Below, in pieces: positions 6,830 through 8,668 of a DNA stretch of 8,668 bases (positions are counted from its first letter, which is position 1; each line of letters starts with the position of its first letter). A model generated the notes under the pieces. The model made no database searches. It saw only the letters and a list, made by a program, of their open reading frames with translations, and was not told where the DNA came from. Both the position numbers and the translations under genes were made by a program. Origin of the DNA: Lachnospiraceae bacterium UBA1729 (lineage in GTDB: Bacteria; Bacillota; Clostridia; Lachnospirales; Lachnospiraceae). The stretch lies in the NCBI GenBank assembly GCA_002315945.1, contig DCIJ01000087.1:1-8668 (forward strand), given 5' to 3'.

Positions 6830-6850
6830 AGTAAATAAAATATCTTTACT
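6830..6850. repeat. Short inverted repeat in the divergent promoter region, possible operator
   Basis: AGTAAA (6830-6835) and TTTACT (6845-6850) are perfect 6-base inverted half-sites with nine AT-rich bases between. The right half-site coincides with the putative -35 of the yhdT-panF promoter. The size and position would suit a dimeric regulator, but a chance repeat in AT-rich DNA is quite possible. Confidence 0.35.
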
Positions 6851-6874
6851 TTACAATATCCTCTATGCTATAAT
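6845..6874 (+). promoter_or_regulatory. Promoter of the yhdT-panF leader
   Basis: A perfect TATAAT (6869-6874) preceded by TGC gives an extended -10. TTTACT (6845-6850) at 18 bases is a fair -35. The predicted start is near 6881, which puts the 5' end of the RNA at the beginning of the long-range closing stem described for the leader. Confidence 0.75.
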
Positions 6875-6939
6875 GCGCCATGGATGGTATTCCTGTAGAG
6901 GAAACGATACCGTGATAATAAATAATACCAGAATCATTG

Positions 6940-6971
6940 AAGGACCCCTTTTACGTCCTTTTTATTTTTTT
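6940..6971 (+). terminator. Internal hairpin with U tract inside the leader
   Basis: AAGGAC (6940-6945) pairs with GTCCTT (6955-6960) around a 9-base loop, followed by TTTATTTTTTT (6961-6971). It has terminator form but a short stem of moderate GC. It lies before the 3' arm of the closing stem, so termination here would prevent that stem from forming. Alternatively it is a structural hairpin of the leader, with its U tract able to pair with AATAAA at 6917-6922. Confidence 0.55.
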
Positions 6972-6994
6972 GGATTCACAGGCAATCATACCAT

Positions 6995-7027
6995 CCGCGC
7001 TACTTATTCAGGTAGGCGGTTTTTTTT
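6995..7027 (+). terminator. Rho-independent terminator ahead of yhdT
   Basis: CCGC (6995-6998) and CTAC (7000-7003), with G6999 bulged, pair with GTAG (7012-7015) and GCGG (7016-7019) around an 8-base loop, followed by eight T (7020-7027). It lies 27 bases before the yhdT ATG in the only visible leader of the operon, so it is most likely a regulated attenuator rather than the end of the divergent HD-GYP unit. Confidence 0.85.
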
Positions 7028-7054
7028 ATTATTATCACTTTTTTAGGAGGCATT

Positions 7055-7291
7055 ATGAATATTAATGAACAGATTAAAAAAGAAGCCCGCGCTTCTTTCC
7101 TGCTTTTCGCCATCTGTGTTATTTGGCATGTAGGTTTTGGCTGGGGATTAAACTATGTTCCCATTCGTTTTGCAGGCATCCCCCTGTGGTGGTGGGTAAG
7201 TGTACCTGGTGTATTTGTTGTGGCTTTGATTGGAGTATATATTCTTCTAACCAGAGTATTTAAGAACTTTGATCTGGATGGGGAGGCATAG
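7055..7291 (+). CDS. yhdT: YhdT family small membrane protein (DUF997) paired with PanF
   Basis: 78-residue inner-membrane protein with two predicted transmembrane helices (about 12-33 and 47-67) and charged ends. The block GIPLWWWVSVPG (41-52) and the WHVGFGWGLNY loop (24-34) match the DUF997/YhdT family. Its biochemical role is not established. In E. coli yhdT lies directly before panF, and the same order holds here, supporting a helper or small-subunit role for the pantothenate symporter (inference). The ATG at 7055 follows AGGAGG (7045-7050) by four bases, a close but strong site. Its stop (7289-7291) is one base from the panF ATG, so the two are co-transcribed and probably translationally coupled. 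Confidence 0.88.
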   Translation: MNINEQIKKEARASFLLFAICVIWHVGFGWGLNYVPIRFAGIPLWWWVSVPGVFVVALIGVYILLTRVFKNFDLDGEA

Positions 7292-7292
7292 G

Positions 7293-8668
7293 ATGAATTC
7301 AACTATTATTCTAATTATTCTCATTGCCTACATGCTGATTAATATGATTGCAGGCATTGTTGTTTCCAAGAAAAAAAGCAGCGGCAGGTCCGGCTTTATT
7401 TCAGAATACTTTATTGGTGGCAGAAACATGGGCGGTGTAGTTCTGGCCATGACCTTAGTTGCCACCTATACCAGCGCCAGCTCCTTCTTAGGTGGACCCG
7501 GACTGGCTTCCAGCTGGGGACTTACCCAGAGCTGGGTTGCTGCAATTCAGATTGGTACTGCATTCCTGACCCTTGGTGTTATGGGTAAAAAAATGGCCAT
7601 CGTATCAAGACGTATCAACGCTGTAACCATCTCTGATTTTTTAGAGGCCAGATATGAATCTCCCATTGTTGTAATTCTTTGCAGTCTCTGCCTGGTTGTA
7701 TTTTTCATAACACAGATGGTAGCCCAGTTCATCGGTGGTGCTACTCTTATCCAGACTGTAACCGGTATTCCATACAAGGGAGCTCTGTTAATCTTTGCCG
7801 CTATAGTAATCATCTACACAGCAGTTGGTGGTTTCAAAGCTGTAACTGCAACTGATACCATTCAGGGATTTATCATGACAGTAGGTACCTTTCTCCTGCT
7901 TTTCTATGTACTCAAAGCAGGCGGTGGTCTTGGAAATATCGTAACTTATCTGGATGCCAACAACCCCGGCTGGGATATCCTTGGCCGTGGCGTATACAAT
8001 GAAGGAAGCTCTGCACTGAGTCCTGGTACCCTGATTTCTTTCTGGGTGTTAGTTGGTGTAGGTGTCATGGGTCTTCCCCAGACTGCCGTACGCAATATGG
8101 GCTTTAAGGATACCAAATCACTTCACAGTGCTATGCTTTTTGGTACTGTAATTGTTGGTATTCTCATGATCGGAATGCATTTTGCCGGAGCACTTATGCT
8201 TCCATTGGTTCCAGAGGGTGGAGTAGGCAGCACTGATGCCATCATCCCTTATGTAGTGCTTAACTACATGCCTGCATGGGCAGCCGGACTGTTTTTAGCA
8301 GCTCCTCTTGCAGCAGTTATGTCAACCGTCGACTCACTTCTCATTCTTGCTTCAGCAACTCTTATCAAAGAGCTGATTATGAAATATGTTGTCAAAGCAG
8401 ACGGAAGCACTGATGTGAATACTAATAAAATTCAGGCAATAAGCTATGGCCTGACAATTATTCTGGGTCTCATAGCCGGAGCCATTGCTCTTTCACCCCC
8501 GGATATCATTGTATGGATTAATCTGTTTGCCATGGGTGGTCTTGAGTCTACTTTCTTCTGGCCCCTCATTGGTGGTCTGTACTGGAAAAAAGGAAACTCA
8601 GCCGGATGCATCGGTGGTATAATTGTAGGTGTATCTTCTTTTGTATTCTTTAACCAGCATAAGATTCT
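7293..8668 (+). CDS. panF: Sodium/pantothenate symporter PanF, C-terminus beyond window
   Basis: Sodium:solute symporter (SSS family) importing pantothenate, the coenzyme A precursor, with Na+. 458 residues are visible and the frame is open to the window end; E. coli PanF is about 480 residues, so only a short tail is missing. Alignment from memory with E. coli PanF is strong: EYFIGGRNMGG (38-48), LAMTLVATYTSASSFLGGPG (51-70), GKKMAIVSRRINAVTISDFLEARY (98-121), AQFIGGATLIQTVTGIPY (144-161), GLPQTAVRNMGFKDTKSLH (260-278), AAPLAAVMSTVDS (336-348, near the conserved Na+-site helix) and NLFAMGGLESTFFWPLIGGLYW (410-431). Multiple hydrophobic helices run throughout. The ATG at 7293 overlaps no gene and uses GGGGAGG (7280-7286) inside the end of yhdT. 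Expression depends on the attenuator-like leader upstream of yhdT. Confidence 0.93.
   Translation, partial: MNSTIILIILIAYMLINMIAGIVVSKKKSSGRSGFISEYFIGGRNMGGVVLAMTLVATYTSASSFLGGPGLASSWGLTQSWVAAIQIGTAFLTLGVMGKKMAIVSRRINAVTISDFLEARYESPIVVILCSLCLVVFFITQMVAQFIGGATLIQTVTGIPYKGALLIFAAIVIIYTAVGGFKAVTATDTIQGFIMTVGTFLLLFYVLKAGGGLGNIVTYLDANNPGWDILGRGVYNEGSSALSPGTLISFWVLVGVGVMGLPQTAVRNMGFKDTKSLHSAMLFGTVIVGILMIGMHFAGALMLPLVPEGGVGSTDAIIPYVVLNYMPAWAAGLFLAAPLAAVMSTVDSLLILASATLIKELIMKYVVKADGSTDVNTNKIQAISYGLTIILGLIAGAIALSPPDIIVWINLFAMGGLESTFFWPLIGGLYWKKGNSAGCIGGIIVGVSSFVFFNQHKI

Larger units (their letters stand above)
6881..7027 (+). ncRNA. Structured 5' leader of yhdT-panF: candidate riboswitch/attenuator, class not recognised
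   Basis: The 5' end GGATGGTAT (6882-6890) is perfectly complementary to ATACCATCC (6988-6996), closing a domain of about 115 bases. Just inside, CCTGT (6892-6896) can pair with ACAGG (6978-6982), then GAATC (6931-6935) with GATTC (6973-6977). As an alternative, the 5' strand can fold locally: GGTAT (6886-6890) with ATACC (6907-6911), plus TCCT (6891-6894) with AGGA (6899-6902) over a GTAG loop. The closing stem shares bases 6995-6996 with the 5' arm of a strong terminator (6995-7027), so the two compete, as in transcriptional riboswitches. I see none of the signature motifs of TPP, SAM, T-box, fluoride, ZTP, cyclic-dinucleotide or THF RNAs. It could instead be an independent small RNA ending at the terminator. 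Confidence 0.6.

Noticed and set aside
6880..6915. Possible 11-codon leader peptide (MDGIPVEETIP) at the 5' end of the panF leader
   Set aside because: The ATG lies at the predicted transcription start, has no ribosome binding site, and the peptide has no run of regulatory codons. Its bases are better explained by the long-range stem.
6886..6915. Hammerhead-like CUGUAGAG...GAAAC core in the leader
   Set aside because: The CUGAUGA box is not matched and there is no room for stem II, so a self-cleaving ribozyme is not supported.
6875..7000. Fluoride riboswitch-like GATGGT...AAACG similarity
   Set aside because: The characteristic downstream CUGAUG...CCURC segment and the pseudoknot layout are missing, and the gene is a pantothenate symporter rather than a fluoride exporter.

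Overview
The window reads as chromosome of a low-GC, motile Clostridia-type Firmicute, most likely a Lachnospiraceae member of the Butyrivibrio/Pseudobutyrivibrio kind. This is inferred from the AT-rich intergenic DNA, strong AGGAGG-type ribosome binding sites, sigma-A style promoters, and the protein mix (dCache chemoreceptor, soluble PAS-hybrid kinase, HD-GYP protein, PseB-like dehydratase). No mobile element, CRISPR array, tRNA or rRNA was seen, and no gene-free stretch exceeds 300 bases.

Left part (1-3097, all minus strand): a PHP-domain histidinol-phosphatase-family gene cut by the window edge; rpsT (ribosomal protein S20) with a TTG start, its own consensus promoter, a hairpin-bearing leader and a clear terminator; then a large dCache/HAMP methyl-accepting chemotaxis protein. 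The chemoreceptor has no evident terminator and the rpsT promoter starts 17 bases past its stop codon.

Middle (3098-6792): a 273-base AT-rich divergent region holds promoters for the chemoreceptor (minus) and for a soluble hybrid histidine kinase/response regulator (plus). The kinase gene converges on a PseB-like UDP-GlcNAc 4,6-dehydratase across a shared bidirectional terminator. Upstream of pseB, on the same strand, lies a stand-alone HD-GYP protein (predicted c-di-GMP phosphodiesterase), and a good pseB promoter is embedded in the end of that gene. Chemoreceptor, hybrid kinase, flagellin-sugar enzyme and c-di-GMP hydrolase together suggest a loose motility/signalling neighbourhood rather than one operon.

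Right part (6793-8668, plus strand): a divergent promoter region followed by a structured 5' leader, then yhdT and panF (sodium/pantothenate symporter; its C-terminus runs off the window), one base apart. The leader is the most interesting non-coding element. It has an extended -10 promoter, a 9-bp long-range closing stem formed from the very 5' end of the transcript, an internal hairpin with a U tract, and a strong terminator whose 5' arm overlaps the closing stem. That layout looks like a riboswitch or attenuator controlling pantothenate uptake. I could not match it to a known RNA class by eye.
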